The notes under the pieces: generated by a model
Databases searched by the model: none
Told to the model about the DNA's origin: nothing
What the model saw: only the letters and a program-made list of their open reading frames with translations
Shown here: one piece after another, positions 1-9,816 of the stretch
How the letters are laid out: the number at the start of each line of letters is the position of its first letter
Position numbering within the stretch: position 1 is the stretch's first letter
Program-made: the position numbers and the translations under genes
Source: Brachyspira hampsonii
Lineage (GTDB): Bacteria; Spirochaetota; Brachyspiria; Brachyspirales; Brachyspiraceae
Direction: 5' to 3'
Length of the DNA stretch: 64,000 nucleotides
NCBI RefSeq assembly: GCF_001746205.1
Contig: NZ_MDCO01000010.1
Location: 62,001 to 126,000, forward strand

Positions 1-550
1 TTATTAGATTAACTAATAAAGCATTAGCTAATTCTTCATTAGAGCCATTTAAGTATTTAACTAATTCCAAAGCAAAAAATACAGTAGTAGCAGGACCTTT
101 AGAAGTAATAACATTATCATTGCAAACAACAATATCTTTTTCTACATATTCGCCGCCTTTAACAGCACTTTCACAGCTAGGATAACAAGTGTATTTTCCT
201 TTAATAACCCCAGCCTCTCCAAGAACTATAGGAGAAGCACATATTGCTGATACTAATTTTTTAGCTTCATACATGCTTTTAAGTTTTTCTAATACTCTTT
301 TATCATCTTTTAGATTATTCATTCCGCCGTAACCGCCTGCAAGTGATATACCATCAAAATCAGAGTTAACTATTTTTTCAAAAGAAGTGTCCGCTTTTAT
401 TATAATATTATGAGATCCTTTTACTTCTAAATTATCAGTTAAAGAAGCAGTTACTACTTCTATATTTGCTCTTCTTAAAACATCAATAATAGTAATAACT
501 TCAATTTCTTCTACGCCTTCTGCTAATGGAACAAGAACTTTTTTTGACAT
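1..550 (-). CDS. DJ-1/PfpI family protein, C-terminal end cut by window edge
   Basis: Reading from the ATG at 550 gives 183 open codons that run off the left edge, so the stop lies just outside. DJ-1 family members are usually 180-190 residues, so almost the whole protein is here. The sequence shows the hallmark start (VLVPLAEGVEEIE, with the conserved Glu near residue 15), a GGYGG turn near residue 72, and the nucleophile elbow SAICASP with the reactive Cys at about 104. An AGGAG lies 10 nt before the ATG. The family includes glyoxalase/deglycase-like and stress proteins; the substrate cannot be told from sequence. Confidence 0.85.
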   Translation of the reverse strand, partial: MSKKVLVPLAEGVEEIEVITIIDVLRRANIEVVTASLTDNLEVKGSHNIIIKADTSFEKIVNSDFDGISLAGGYGGMNNLKDDKRVLEKLKSMYEAKKLVSAICASPIVLGEAGVIKGKYTCYPSCESAVKGGEYVEKDIVVCNDNVITSKGPATTVFFALELVKYLNGSNEELANALLVNLI

Positions 551-689
551 ATATTGTAATCTCCTTTTATCATAATTCTTATTATTTATATAATAGTTTA
601 TATTTATAATATTGCAAGCTATTTTATAATTGAAGCATAATTATCTTAAAATATAAGTTATATTAAATTATTATTTTTTATTACTTCTG

Positions 690-762
690 ATAAAAATTGT
701 TTGATAGCAATGTATAGCCGCCTTTGGAGGATTTGATATACGCTTACAATTTTTATATTTAG
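690..762. repeat. Dispersed hairpin element, copy 1
   Basis: The arms ATAAAAATTGT (690-700) and ACAATTTTTAT (746-756) are perfect inverted repeats enclosing about 45 nt. Read on the minus strand, the interior (AAATCCTCCAAAGGCGG) matches the interior of the copy at 26906-26985, so this is a repeat family and not just a terminator. It lies just downstream of the TPR gene on its coding strand, and a T-run follows the arm, so it may also terminate transcription. Confidence 0.6.
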
Positions 763-783
763 CTTTTTAGTATTCAAAAATTA

Positions 784-1374
784 TTATTTAATTGCATTAT
801 TATTTAATTTTTCTATAGCTTTTTCATATCCTAAATCAGCAGATTTCTGTAAGAATTTTTTAGATTTCACTAAATATTTTTCTTTTATCTCTTCATCTTT
901 TTCATGTTTAGAGAGTATATTATAAAGTTTATATAAATCATAATAGGCTATATAGTCTTCGTTATTAAATTCCAATGTTTTTTTTAAATATTTTATTGCT
1001 TTTTTATATTTCTTTTTTCTTCTATAAGCTACAGACATTAAGTAGTATGCATCAGAATACGCTTCATTTTTTAATATGCTTTTTTCTAAATCTTCTATAG
1101 CCTTATCATAATCTTTTTTGTTTAAATAAACTTCTGCTCTGTAATAGTAGGCATCGCTGTCATGCGGATATATTTCTATAGATTTATTATATGTATCTAT
1201 TGCCTTGTCATAATTTTCCATATCATGATAAACTCTTGCTAAATTATGATAGGCATCTAAATTATGAGGATCTATTTCTATAATTTTAATCAGATCATTA
1301 ATAGCTTCATCGTATTTTTTATTTTGTATATTATTTAATGCACTATAAAAATATTTGTTTTCTTCACTAATCAT
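784..1374 (-). CDS. Tetratricopeptide repeat (TPR) protein
   Basis: This 196-residue protein has no signal peptide and is made almost entirely of 34-residue TPR units. About four are clear between residues 18 and 150 (for example AYHNLARVYHDMENYDKAI and AYYYRAEVYLNKKDYDKAI). The tail (KSADLGYEKAIEKL) looks like a Sel1-type half repeat. Such proteins are cytoplasmic scaffolds for protein-protein contacts; the partner is unknown. It is a single gene, separated from eda by a terminator hairpin at 1429-1460. A broken relative lies at 24333-24709. Confidence 0.85.
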   Translation of the reverse strand: MISEENKYFYSALNNIQNKKYDEAINDLIKIIEIDPHNLDAYHNLARVYHDMENYDKAIDTYNKSIEIYPHDSDAYYYRAEVYLNKKDYDKAIEDLEKSILKNEAYSDAYYLMSVAYRRKKKYKKAIKYLKKTLEFNNEDYIAYYDLYKLYNILSKHEKDEEIKEKYLVKSKKFLQKSADLGYEKAIEKLNNNAIK

Positions 1375-1420
1375 ATTATTATCCTATTTTTATATTAAAA
1401 ATTACAATATATAAATTATA

Positions 1421-1460
1421 CAAAAAATAATAAGTGAATGCAAATTTATATTCACTTATT
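1421..1460 (-). terminator. Terminator of the uxuB-uxuA-uxaC-eda operon
   Basis: An 11-bp perfect stem (AATAAGTGAAT at 1429-1439, ATTCACTTATT at 1450-1460) is followed on the minus strand by a run of T (TTTTTTG). It lies 40 nt past the eda stop, as expected for an intrinsic terminator. Confidence 0.75.
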
Positions 1461-1500
1461 ATATATAAAAAAATTATGATATAACAATAAAAAAGCCTTA

Positions 1501-2133
1501 TTAATTTGATAAATCTTTTATTAAATTATGAGCTTCTTCAAATCTTCTTTTTATTTCTTTCCAATTTTTCTCTTCCATCAAGTTTCTAGGACAAAGCCAA
1601 GAGCCTCCGCATGCAAATACATTTTTGTTTTGCAAATATTCTTTTACATTGTCAATACTCACTCCCCCTAAAGGCATAAACTTAACACCTGTATGCTGAT
1701 AAACAGGAGCTATATTTTTTATCCAATTAATGCCTCCAAATAAACCAGCATGGAAAAATTTTATATATTTATGCCCGTAAGCTAAACATTGCTCAACTTC
1801 AGAAGGTGTTGCAGCACCTGGTATATAATTATATTTTTTAGTTTTAGCATATTCCAACATTACAGGCTGAAAACCAGGGCTTATTATTAAATTAGTTCCC
1901 AAATCAAGTATTATGTCTACTTGTTCTGTACTTAAAACAGTAGCAGCTGCCCTTGGAAGAGTAGGGTAGTCTTTTACTAATATTTCTAATGCTTTATATC
2001 CGTATTCTGTTCTAAGTGTTAATTCTATAGAAGGCAGAAACTCCAAACAAAGTTCAGCTATATTTCTTATCTCTTCTTCATTTTCTACAACCACTACAGG
2101 TATAATTTTATTTTGTATATATTTTTCAAACAT
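1501..2133 (-). CDS. eda: 2-dehydro-3-deoxyphosphogluconate (KDPG) aldolase
   Basis: The enzyme splits KDPG into pyruvate and glyceraldehyde 3-phosphate, the last step of hexuronate breakdown. The 210 residues match the length of the class I KDPG/KHG aldolases. Conserved blocks are visible: IELTLRTE with the catalytic Glu at 37, ISPGF near 85, the Schiff-base lysine in KFFHAG at 125, and GGSWLCP near the end. It is the last gene of the operon uxuB-uxuA-uxaC-eda, 43 nt behind uxaC, and is followed by a terminator. It receives the product of KdgK, encoded at 11741-12763. Confidence 0.95.
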   Translation of the reverse strand: MFEKYIQNKIIPVVVVENEEEIRNIAELCLEFLPSIELTLRTEYGYKALEILVKDYPTLPRAAATVLSTEQVDIILDLGTNLIISPGFQPVMLEYAKTKKYNYIPGAATPSEVEQCLAYGHKYIKFFHAGLFGGINWIKNIAPVYQHTGVKFMPLGGVSIDNVKEYLQNKNVFACGGSWLCPRNLMEEKNWKEIKRRFEEAHNLIKDLSN

Positions 2134-2176
2134 AAAAACTCCGTAAAAAATAATAGGTAATTTTAATTTATCATAC

Positions 2177-3583
2177 TTAACTATTAAAGTAAATATTAGA
2201 ATTATTAAAACATATATTTTCTATTATATTTCCTAAAAATTTAATATCATTAGGCACTTCGCCGTCTTCTGCCCATTTTCCTATTAAATTGCATAGTATT
2301 CTTCTAAAATATTCATGTCTTGAGTATGAAAGAAAACTTCTTGAGTCAGTGAGCATTCCTACAAATAAGGCTAAAGAACCGCTGTTTGCAAGTACTTTTA
2401 ATTGTTCTTCCATTCCATCTTTATTGTCTAAGAACCACCAAGCAGAACCAAGCTGCATTTTACCTTTTATGCCTTCATCTTGAAAACAGCCCATAAGTGT
2501 AGAAAGCGGATAATAATCTTTATTGTTAAGACTGTAAAAAATAATTTTTGGGAGTCCTCCGTTATTATTGGCCGTTTTTAATAATGATGATAATTTTTCT
2601 ATAATATTAGAATCTCCTACAGAATCATATCCTGTATCAGCACCTAGTTTTTTAAACATTACTTCATTATTGTTTCTCATAGCAGAAATATGTATCTGCA
2701 TAACTAGTTTTGCTTCTTTATATTTTTGAGTTAATTTGATAAGTATATATGTTTTGTATTTTTCTATTTCTTCTAAAGACAATTTTTCTTTATTCATAGC
2801 TTTTTTGAAAATAGTATCTATATTATTTTCATCATATAAATTAAAAGGCACTAATGACAAGGAACAATCGCTTGATACGCAGCCTAAAGTTTTAAAATAA
2901 TCTATTCTTTTATATAAAGCTTCAACTAATGATTTTATATCTTTTATATTAACAGAACTTGCTTTTTCTAACTTTTTTATATATTCGCTGAAGTCCGGCA
3001 TTTCTATATTAATAGCCTTATCTGGTCTGAAAGAAGGAACTATATTTGTATCAATTTTACCTATTTGAGCTTTTCCTTCATTTATTAATTTATGATATTC
3101 TAAATCATCTATCGGATCATCAGTAGTGCCTATTGTATGAACTTTAAATTTTTTAAGAATATCTTTAACAGTCATATTCTGTAATTTTTCATTAGCTTTT
3201 TTCCAAATTATATCAGCATTATCTTCGTTTATAATTTCATAAATATCAAAATATCTTTGAAGCTCCAAATGACTCCAATGATATAATGGATTTCCTATTA
3301 AATTAGGCACAGTTTTTACCCAAGCTCTGAACTTATCATAATCTTCAGCATCTCCTGTTATAAATTTCTCATCTATTCCATTTGCCCTCATCATTCTCCA
3401 TTTATAATGATCTCCGTAAAGCCAAATTTCAGTGATATTATTAAATTTTTTATTTTCGGCTATTTCTTTAGGACTCAAATGACAATGATAGTCAAATATA
3501 GGACATTTATAAGCATAATCATGAAAAAGTATTTTAGCTGTGTCATTATATAATAAAAAATCTTTATCCATAAAATTTCTCAT
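2177..3583 (-). CDS. uxaC: Glucuronate isomerase
   Basis: UxaC converts D-glucuronate to D-fructuronate (and galacturonate to tagaturonate), the first step after uptake or hydrolysis. The family motif FDYHCHLSPKEI near the N-terminus, LYGDHYKWRMMRANG, and the C-terminal DSRSFLSYSRHEYFRR are all present, and the 468-residue length is normal. The open frame extends to 3622, but the ATG at 3583 is preferred: AGAGGA lies 8 nt upstream, and the extra 13 residues do not fit the family. It lies between uxuA and eda in the same operon. Confidence 0.95.
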   Translation of the reverse strand: MRNFMDKDFLLYNDTAKILFHDYAYKCPIFDYHCHLSPKEIAENKKFNNITEIWLYGDHYKWRMMRANGIDEKFITGDAEDYDKFRAWVKTVPNLIGNPLYHWSHLELQRYFDIYEIINEDNADIIWKKANEKLQNMTVKDILKKFKVHTIGTTDDPIDDLEYHKLINEGKAQIGKIDTNIVPSFRPDKAINIEMPDFSEYIKKLEKASSVNIKDIKSLVEALYKRIDYFKTLGCVSSDCSLSLVPFNLYDENNIDTIFKKAMNKEKLSLEEIEKYKTYILIKLTQKYKEAKLVMQIHISAMRNNNEVMFKKLGADTGYDSVGDSNIIEKLSSLLKTANNNGGLPKIIFYSLNNKDYYPLSTLMGCFQDEGIKGKMQLGSAWWFLDNKDGMEEQLKVLANSGSLALFVGMLTDSRSFLSYSRHEYFRRILCNLIGKWAEDGEVPNDIKFLGNIIENICFNNSNIYFNS

Positions 3584-3665
3584 AATATTTATTCCTCTTA
3601 AATTAAAACAAATGCAATACAATTATAACTTTTATAACCGTATTGCATTAATGATATATGTATAA

Positions 3666-4733
3666 TTATTTACTCATTTTTTCTATAGCTTCCCATAAAC
3701 CTTGTAAATAAACAGCACCTAATGCTCTGTCATAAAGTCCGTATCCGGGCATAGATACTTCGTCCCAGATAGCTCTTCCATGATCTGGTCTGAAAGGTCC
3801 TTCAAAACCTATATCATAAAATGCTTTCATAATGGCAAACATATCCATAGATCCATCGCTTGATAAATGTGCTGCTTCTTGGAATTTTCCAGGTGCAGTA
3901 TGCTCTAAGTTTCTAACATGTGCAAAGAAAATTTTGCCTTTCAAACTTCTTACTATATCAGGTATATCGTTTTTAGGATTAGAACCTAAAGAACCAGCAC
4001 ATAGAGTTACTCCGTTGCAAGGACTATTAACACTATTAACCATTCTTAAAATATTTTCTTTATTAACTATAATTCTAGGAAGTCCGAATACCGGCCAAGC
4101 AGGATCATCAGGGTGTATAGCCATTTTGATATTGTATTTTTCACAAGTAGGCATTACAGCATTTAAAAAATATTTTAAATTTTCAAATAATTTATCATCA
4201 TCAACACCTTTATACATTTCAAAAAGTTCTTTTAATCTGCTGAGTCTTTCAGGCTCCCATCCAGGTAAAACAAATCCATTAGAACTAGAATCAATTTGTT
4301 CAAACATCTTTTGAGGATCTATTTTATCTATTATATCTTGGTCATAAGATAAAACAGTAGCTCCGTCTGGTCTTACTTTTGCTAAATCGCTTCTAGTCCA
4401 GTCAAATACAGGCATAAAGTTATAACATACTAAGTTAATTCCATTTTTTCCCAAAACTTCTAATGTTTTTATATAGTTTTCTATATATTTATCTCTGCTA
4501 GGCAAACCAATTTTTATATCATCATGTATATTGACACTTTCTATGCCGTATATTTTTAATCCAGATTCTTCAACTTCTTTTTTTAATTTTTGTACATCTT
4601 CTTCTTTCCAAACTTCTCCAACCTTACTGTCATATAAAGTTGTTATAACTCCTTTTACTCCGGGTATTTGTCTAATCTGTTTTAGAGTAACAGAATCAAA
4701 ATTCTTTCCAAACCATCTTAAAGTCATTATCAT
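3666..4733 (-). CDS. uxuA: Mannonate dehydratase
   Basis: UxuA dehydrates D-mannonate to 2-keto-3-deoxygluconate (KDG). The 355-residue protein begins with the family-typical LRWFG and carries GVKGVITTLYD, the metal-site region MAIHPDDP, and the C-terminal RPDHGRAIWDE. AAGGAG about 10 nt before the ATG at 4733 supports this start; a second ATG two codons in is also possible. It follows uxuB by only 19 nt, so the two are surely co-transcribed. Confidence 0.95.
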   Translation of the reverse strand: MIMTLRWFGKNFDSVTLKQIRQIPGVKGVITTLYDSKVGEVWKEEDVQKLKKEVEESGLKIYGIESVNIHDDIKIGLPSRDKYIENYIKTLEVLGKNGINLVCYNFMPVFDWTRSDLAKVRPDGATVLSYDQDIIDKIDPQKMFEQIDSSSNGFVLPGWEPERLSRLKELFEMYKGVDDDKLFENLKYFLNAVMPTCEKYNIKMAIHPDDPAWPVFGLPRIIVNKENILRMVNSVNSPCNGVTLCAGSLGSNPKNDIPDIVRSLKGKIFFAHVRNLEHTAPGKFQEAAHLSSDGSMDMFAIMKAFYDIGFEGPFRPDHGRAIWDEVSMPGYGLYDRALGAVYLQGLWEAIEKMSK

Positions 4734-4752
4734 AATAGAATTTCTCCTTAAT

Positions 4753-6381
4753 TTATTTAATATATTTATTTAAACATTCTCTAACTGCATTTACACCTAT
4801 TATCATTTCTTTGAAATATTCTTCTATTTTGCTGCCTAAATTTATTTTTTCATCATATAAATCACAAGCAAATATAATTTTGTTTGATAGTATGGGCTTT
4901 AAATTATCTCCTATACTATTTATATCTTTAAACTTGATATTTTTTATATGCTTTTGTAATTCTTCAAGCATAGGATCAGGACTTATTTCCATAGTATTTC
5001 CTTTGTCATCGATTCCCATTAAATATCTAAGCCAAGCTGCTATAGTTATAGGTATTCCAATTAAAGAAGAAGCATCAAGTCCGTTTTTTACATAAGATTT
5101 TAAGGTTTCTCCATATCTGATATGTATTTTTTGGGAGGTGTCTGTTGCTATTCTTTTAGGAGAATCTGGTATATAGTGATTAACTAGTCTTTCTTCTATA
5201 ACTTCTTTTATGAACTCCATTGGATTTAAGATTTTAGGATTAATAACTACTTTCATACCTTCATCATAACCTATTTTTTCAACTAGCTTTTTTAATATAG
5301 GGTCTTTCATTTCATTATATATAAAATCATAATCTAAAAGACAGCCGAATATTGCTAAAGATGTATGAAGAGGATTTAAACAAGTAGTAACTTTCATTTT
5401 TTCAGAGTTTTGTACAGTTTCTCTGTCGGTAATATATACTCCTGCTTTAGCCAAATCAGGTCTGCCGTTTGGAAATGAATCTTCAATAACTAAATATTCA
5501 GGCACTTCCGCATTTACAAAAGCAGCCATTGGATTATGTCCTACTTTGAATATATGCATATCTTCAAGCCCTATACTCTCAAGTTTTTTTGAGATAATTT
5601 CAGAAGGTCTAGGAGTAATTTTGTCAATCATACTAAAAGGAAAAGCAGCTTTTTTATTATCTTCAAGATATTTTATAAATCCATTGTCGGCAAACCCTTT
5701 TTTTACCCATTCCTTAGCTATATCAATAACAGCACTTTTTAATTTGTCCCCATTATTAGAGCAGTTATCAATACTAAGCATTGCTATAGGATAAGCTCCG
5801 TTTTTATATCTTTCTAAAAGCATAGCACAGGCAATACTCATAATATTTTTTGCTTTTTTAGGTTCATTTATAATGTCATCAGCAACTATTTTATTATAAT
5901 TACCATTTGAATCTTTTATAGAGTAACCTTTTTCTGTTATAGTAAAACTTGCTATTTGTAGAGAGTCTGATATAAATATTTTTTTTAATTCTTCATAATA
6001 ATTAATAAAATCAGCATGAAGTATATCAGTAATGCTTCCTATAACTTTTTTATCTATATTCCCATCACTTTTAATAGATGCTAAAAGAGTGAGATTATCA
6101 AAAGGCTTATAAACTTTATCAAGCATTTCATAATCATCATCTCTTCCAGCAGCATGCGTATCAACAGCTATTATACCAGTATTTATAATATTATCATTTA
6201 AAAGAGTATCAGCTATTCTCGCAACAAAACCTCTGAATATATTACCAGCTCCGAAATGAATCCAAGTTGGTTTTTCATTTGTATTTTTTCTAATTTGTTT
6301 TATATCATATTTTGGTATTTCTATATTGTTTTTTTCAAAAAAGGTTTTATTGTTTATTAAGTTTTCAATATTAATTTTCAT
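4753..6381 (-). CDS. uxuB: D-mannonate oxidoreductase (fructuronate reductase)
   Basis: UxuB reduces D-fructuronate to D-mannonate with NADH. The 542-residue protein belongs to the polyol/mannitol dehydrogenase superfamily: the nucleotide-binding GAGNIFRGF lies at about 42-50, and the active-site region includes KVGHNPMAAF and TTCLNPLHTSL. It is the first gene of the uxuB-uxuA-uxaC-eda operon. Its promoter carries the shared ATACTAGTAT palindrome immediately upstream of the coding sequence, so it is probably repressed by the GntR-type regulator at 11028-11735. The mannonate/fructuronate assignment rests on the operon partners as well as the family. Confidence 0.92.
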   Translation of the reverse strand: MKINIENLINNKTFFEKNNIEIPKYDIKQIRKNTNEKPTWIHFGAGNIFRGFVARIADTLLNDNIINTGIIAVDTHAAGRDDDYEMLDKVYKPFDNLTLLASIKSDGNIDKKVIGSITDILHADFINYYEELKKIFISDSLQIASFTITEKGYSIKDSNGNYNKIVADDIINEPKKAKNIMSIACAMLLERYKNGAYPIAMLSIDNCSNNGDKLKSAVIDIAKEWVKKGFADNGFIKYLEDNKKAAFPFSMIDKITPRPSEIISKKLESIGLEDMHIFKVGHNPMAAFVNAEVPEYLVIEDSFPNGRPDLAKAGVYITDRETVQNSEKMKVTTCLNPLHTSLAIFGCLLDYDFIYNEMKDPILKKLVEKIGYDEGMKVVINPKILNPMEFIKEVIEERLVNHYIPDSPKRIATDTSQKIHIRYGETLKSYVKNGLDASSLIGIPITIAAWLRYLMGIDDKGNTMEISPDPMLEELQKHIKNIKFKDINSIGDNLKPILSNKIIFACDLYDEKINLGSKIEEYFKEMIIGVNAVRECLNKYIK

Positions 6382-6400
6382 TTTATAGCCTCTAAATTGT

Positions 6401-6442
6401 ATACTAGTATATTAATTTTACAAAAATAATATAAACTGTCAA
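6401..6442 (-). promoter_or_regulatory. Promoter and operator of the uxuB operon
   Basis: On the minus strand there is TTGACA (6437-6442), a 16-nt spacer and TAAAAT (6415-6420). ATACTAGTAT (6401-6410) follows directly; it extends to a 12-bp perfect palindrome at 6400-6411. The palindrome would cover the start of transcription, the classic place for a repressor. The same box occurs at 10710 and 12786. Confidence 0.75.
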
Positions 6443-6454
6443 GCAAAAATTATA

Positions 6455-7894
6455 TTATTGATTTTTAGCTTTTATTTCAGCTATAGCTCCTTGTATCTCC
6501 TCCATTTTCTCTCTAGTAAGAGGATAGAATCTCATAGCTATAATATTTAATACCCATCCAATCATAGGAGCAAGGAATACACAGAACATAGTTACCCAGA
6601 AAATTCCTGTTGAATAAGGAGTATCAGGAGTAGGCTGAGTAGTTTTAAAGCCTATCATAGCAATTAAAAGTCCTACTATAGTAGTAGCGAAAGATGATAT
6701 TATTTTATCAACACAGCTGAATAATGTACCCATCAAACCCGGAACATATTTTCCAGATCTATAAGTTTCATAGTCGGCACAGTCAGCAGTCATAGGTATA
6801 ACTATATTAGTAGATATTCCAGCAAAACCCTGCATTAATATCCATAATACTATGAATGCTATAGTAAAGAAATTAGGATTTTTAAAGCTCATAGTAGTAG
6901 GCTCTCCGAATATAAATAGTAATAATAGAAGAGCAGCAAATATTATACAGCCTATAGTACCAAATAATAATGCTTTTCTCTGACCCATACGGCTAGCCAC
7001 AAATTTCATACCTAATATTATGATGATGATGCTTGGTATACTATATATAGCAGAAACCTCACCGCTTAAAGCATAATTTCCGCATATTATACCATAAAGC
7101 ATAACTAATACTATAGAGTTAGATTGTATAGTAACAAAAAGTTTACTTGTAGAAGCAGCAATTACAAGCATTTGTATTGCTCTGTTTTTTGTTATAACAG
7201 TCCAATAATCTTTAAAAGTAATTAATTGAGGCTTTCCAAGTCCGAAATATTCTGTTCTGTCTTTAGTCCATAATCCTATTATTGCAAGTGCAGATAATAC
7301 AGCAGATACGATTATAGTAAATGTTAAGAAAGTATTAAAAAACTCAGCATTAAAACCGCCGTATTTTGGTATCCATACTTTAGAAACTACAATCTGCATA
7401 CCGGCAAATAATACAACATTATAACTTCCATCAAATATTGTAAAATAAGGTCTTTGTTTAGGATCATTAGTAAGACAAGTTTGAGCAGATTTTGTAACAA
7501 CGCATTGCAAAGTATATCCTATAATATATACAGCATAAACCAATATAAAGAATAATAATCTCATATTTTCCGGAGCTTTATATACAAATTTGTACATTAT
7601 AAAACAAGATATAATCATCACAATATTTCCGGCAACTATAAAAGGTCTGTTTTTACCAAATTTTCCATTAGTTTTATCCAGCATATAACCAACAAAAGGA
7701 TCTGTTACAGCGTCCCAAATACGCATAGCAGTAAGAAGTGTAGATACCAAAACTACTCCCAATCCTAACATTCCTGTAGCGTAATAGGATATAAAAAACA
7801 TGAAAAACATGTATAAATTAGTAGCCGTGTTATTAAAAGCAAAAAATGCTATCTGCCATATTTTGGCTCTATGATAATTAATTGTATTATCCAT
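6455..7894 (-). CDS. MFS symporter of the GPH (glycoside-pentoside-hexuronide:cation) family
   Basis: This 479-residue integral membrane protein has about twelve hydrophobic segments and the GPH-type layout, including AVTDPFVGYMLDKTNGKFGKN after the second segment (family motif D-P-x-x-G-x-x-x-D). It probably imports glucuronides or free hexuronates with a cation. It lies between beta-glucuronidase (upstream, 75 nt) and the uxuB promoter. GGAGGT stands 7 nt before the ATG. The context makes a glucuronide (UidB-like) role likely, but the exact substrate is inferred. Confidence 0.88.
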   Translation of the reverse strand: MDNTINYHRAKIWQIAFFAFNNTATNLYMFFMFFISYYATGMLGLGVVLVSTLLTAMRIWDAVTDPFVGYMLDKTNGKFGKNRPFIVAGNIVMIISCFIMYKFVYKAPENMRLLFFILVYAVYIIGYTLQCVVTKSAQTCLTNDPKQRPYFTIFDGSYNVVLFAGMQIVVSKVWIPKYGGFNAEFFNTFLTFTIIVSAVLSALAIIGLWTKDRTEYFGLGKPQLITFKDYWTVITKNRAIQMLVIAASTSKLFVTIQSNSIVLVMLYGIICGNYALSGEVSAIYSIPSIIIIILGMKFVASRMGQRKALLFGTIGCIIFAALLLLLFIFGEPTTMSFKNPNFFTIAFIVLWILMQGFAGISTNIVIPMTADCADYETYRSGKYVPGLMGTLFSCVDKIISSFATTIVGLLIAMIGFKTTQPTPDTPYSTGIFWVTMFCVFLAPMIGWVLNIIAMRFYPLTREKMEEIQGAIAEIKAKNQ

Positions 7895-7922
7895 TATCTG
7901 CGTACCTCCTATTTTTTATAAA

Positions 7923-7953
7923 GGGCAGGAAAATTATTTTTTATTTCCTACCC
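7923..7953 (-). other. Hairpin between beta-glucuronidase and symporter genes
   Basis: GGGCAGGAAA (7923-7932) pairs with TTTCCTACCC (7944-7953) with one mismatch, and AT-rich sequence follows on the minus strand. It sits inside the transcription unit, so it may lower expression of the symporter relative to the enzyme or protect an mRNA end. No promoter was recognised between the two genes. Confidence 0.5.
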
Positions 7954-7969
7954 GTAATTTTTTAATTAA

Positions 7970-9775
7970 TTATTTTTTATAATCTAGCGGTAATTTAGTC
8001 CATCTGCTTCTTATATAATGAGCAACTGCTTTAGGCTGACGGGTTCTAGTGAATATTCCTTTTTTGTTTCCGTCTATTCTGAATATTCCTTCAGTAGTTT
8101 GGAAATCAGCAAAGTTCCATAACTGTTCGCCTATTATAAAGTCGTAACTATCAAAAACTTTGAAGTTCATTTCATAGTATTCGCATTGATATTCTTCGCT
8201 CCACATAACAGAAGGAAGTTTATGAACACCTGCATAAGTATCAGCTCCGTATTCTGTAAACATAACAGGTTTGTTCATTTCTTTATAGAGGTTCATCTCT
8301 TCTCTGAATTTTTCTTCTGACATATCTATTTCATAACCTCCCAAGAAATACCAGCCGTAGTATCTGTTTAATGTAATTACATCGCATAGATGCATACATT
8401 TGCATTTACCAGGTGCTGATGCCTGAATAGCAGCAAAAGTTTTTGGTAAGTTTTGTTTGTCTATACTTTTTGCAAAGTTGAATATATCTTCAAAGTATGG
8501 CAAAGCTTCATCTTTAGAAGTATCAGGTTCATTAAATAAGCTCCACATAACAACAGAAGGGTGATTCTTATCTCTTGTAATAAGCTCTTCTACAGCTTTT
8601 TTATGAATTTCTTTAGTTTTTGTATGTACTTCTTCTAAAGAGAAATAATCCGTTTTTGAAGCACCCGGATTTAATACGGATCCCACATCAAACATACCAA
8701 CGGCAGCTATTTCATCTATAATAACTATACCTTCTCTGTCAGCAGCCTGCATTATCTCTTCACTGTATGGATAATGAGATGTTCTAAATGAATTAGCACC
8801 TATCCATTTAATAAGTTCAAAGTCTCTTTTTATTACAGGCGGATTATAACCTCTTCCAGCTGTTTCACTATCTTCATGTTTTCCGAATCCTGTAAAGTAG
8901 AAAGGTTTTCCGTTTATTAAGAATTTTGTACCTTCAACTTTGATTGTTCTTATTCCAAAGTCAAGATAGTATTCATCTATTAACTCTTCTCCGTTTTTGA
9001 TGCATGCTTCAAATTTGTATAAGTAAGCAGCTTTCGGATTCCACAATTTAGCATTTTTAATAACTATTTTTCCATTTTTTCCTTCAGCACTTGCTGCTTC
9101 TTTTCCTTCTTCATCGTATATTTTTATGAATACTTTATTTTCACCTGTAGTATGTACTTCATAATTTACAATTCCGTCACTGCCGTTTACTTCAGATAAT
9201 ATATCTATATCATAAATATATTCTTTGTTTGTAACAGTAATTTTTACAGGTCTGTTCAAACCAGCATAATTGAAAAAGTCAAAAGAAGGTTTAATATATT
9301 TTTTGCCTGAGGGTTTAGTTTCTGTATGTCCGCAAGGTAGTGTAGTATTGCTAAGTTCATTATTAACAACTACAACTAATTTATTTTTTTCTCCGAATAC
9401 TCCGGCTTCATTAACAGGAGCATTGAAAGGCATAAATCCGCCTACATGCGTACATACTTCTTTTCCATTAATGTATACAGCAGCTTCATGTGTAGCACAG
9501 CCGAATCTTACATTAACATTTTTATCTTTCCATTCTAAAGGAAGATAGAATGATGTTTCATACCATATATCTCCGGCATGTTCTCTTATATTTTTATCTG
9601 TAAAAAGATCATTAAAGCTAGATGGTACAGGTATAAATGTAGTGTCTTTTAATCCGTTGGCATAACCGTTTTTTCTTCCTTCATTGTTTGAATCTATCTT
9701 AAATTCCCACATTCCAGATATATCAACAACTCTTCTTGTTCTGCTTTCTCTAGGGTATAACATAGAATTAATCAT
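7970..9775 (-). CDS. uidA: Beta-glucuronidase (glycoside hydrolase family 2)
   Basis: The enzyme removes glucuronic acid from glucuronide conjugates or polysaccharide fragments. The 601 residues match UidA in length. An N-terminal jelly-roll domain (WYETSFYLP, VRFGCATHEAAVYINGKEV) is followed by an immunoglobulin-like domain and a TIM barrel. The acid/base Glu is at about 416 in SLFNEP and the nucleophile Glu at about 508 in FTEYGAD, close to E413 and E504 of the E. coli enzyme. No signal peptide is seen, so it acts in the cytoplasm, which requires an importer (the adjacent symporter). It follows the outer-membrane protein gene by 41 nt. Confidence 0.95.
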   Translation of the reverse strand: MINSMLYPRESRTRRVVDISGMWEFKIDSNNEGRKNGYANGLKDTTFIPVPSSFNDLFTDKNIREHAGDIWYETSFYLPLEWKDKNVNVRFGCATHEAAVYINGKEVCTHVGGFMPFNAPVNEAGVFGEKNKLVVVVNNELSNTTLPCGHTETKPSGKKYIKPSFDFFNYAGLNRPVKITVTNKEYIYDIDILSEVNGSDGIVNYEVHTTGENKVFIKIYDEEGKEAASAEGKNGKIVIKNAKLWNPKAAYLYKFEACIKNGEELIDEYYLDFGIRTIKVEGTKFLINGKPFYFTGFGKHEDSETAGRGYNPPVIKRDFELIKWIGANSFRTSHYPYSEEIMQAADREGIVIIDEIAAVGMFDVGSVLNPGASKTDYFSLEEVHTKTKEIHKKAVEELITRDKNHPSVVMWSLFNEPDTSKDEALPYFEDIFNFAKSIDKQNLPKTFAAIQASAPGKCKCMHLCDVITLNRYYGWYFLGGYEIDMSEEKFREEMNLYKEMNKPVMFTEYGADTYAGVHKLPSVMWSEEYQCEYYEMNFKVFDSYDFIIGEQLWNFADFQTTEGIFRIDGNKKGIFTRTRQPKAVAHYIRSRWTKLPLDYKK

Positions 9776-9816
9776 AAAAACAATTTCCTCCGTAAATCTA
9801 TAATTTTATATATTAA

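Noticed and set aside
3584-3622. Longer UxaC start (MYCICFNLRGINI...)
   Set aside because: The ribosome site AGAGGA lies inside this extension and points to the ATG at 3583.
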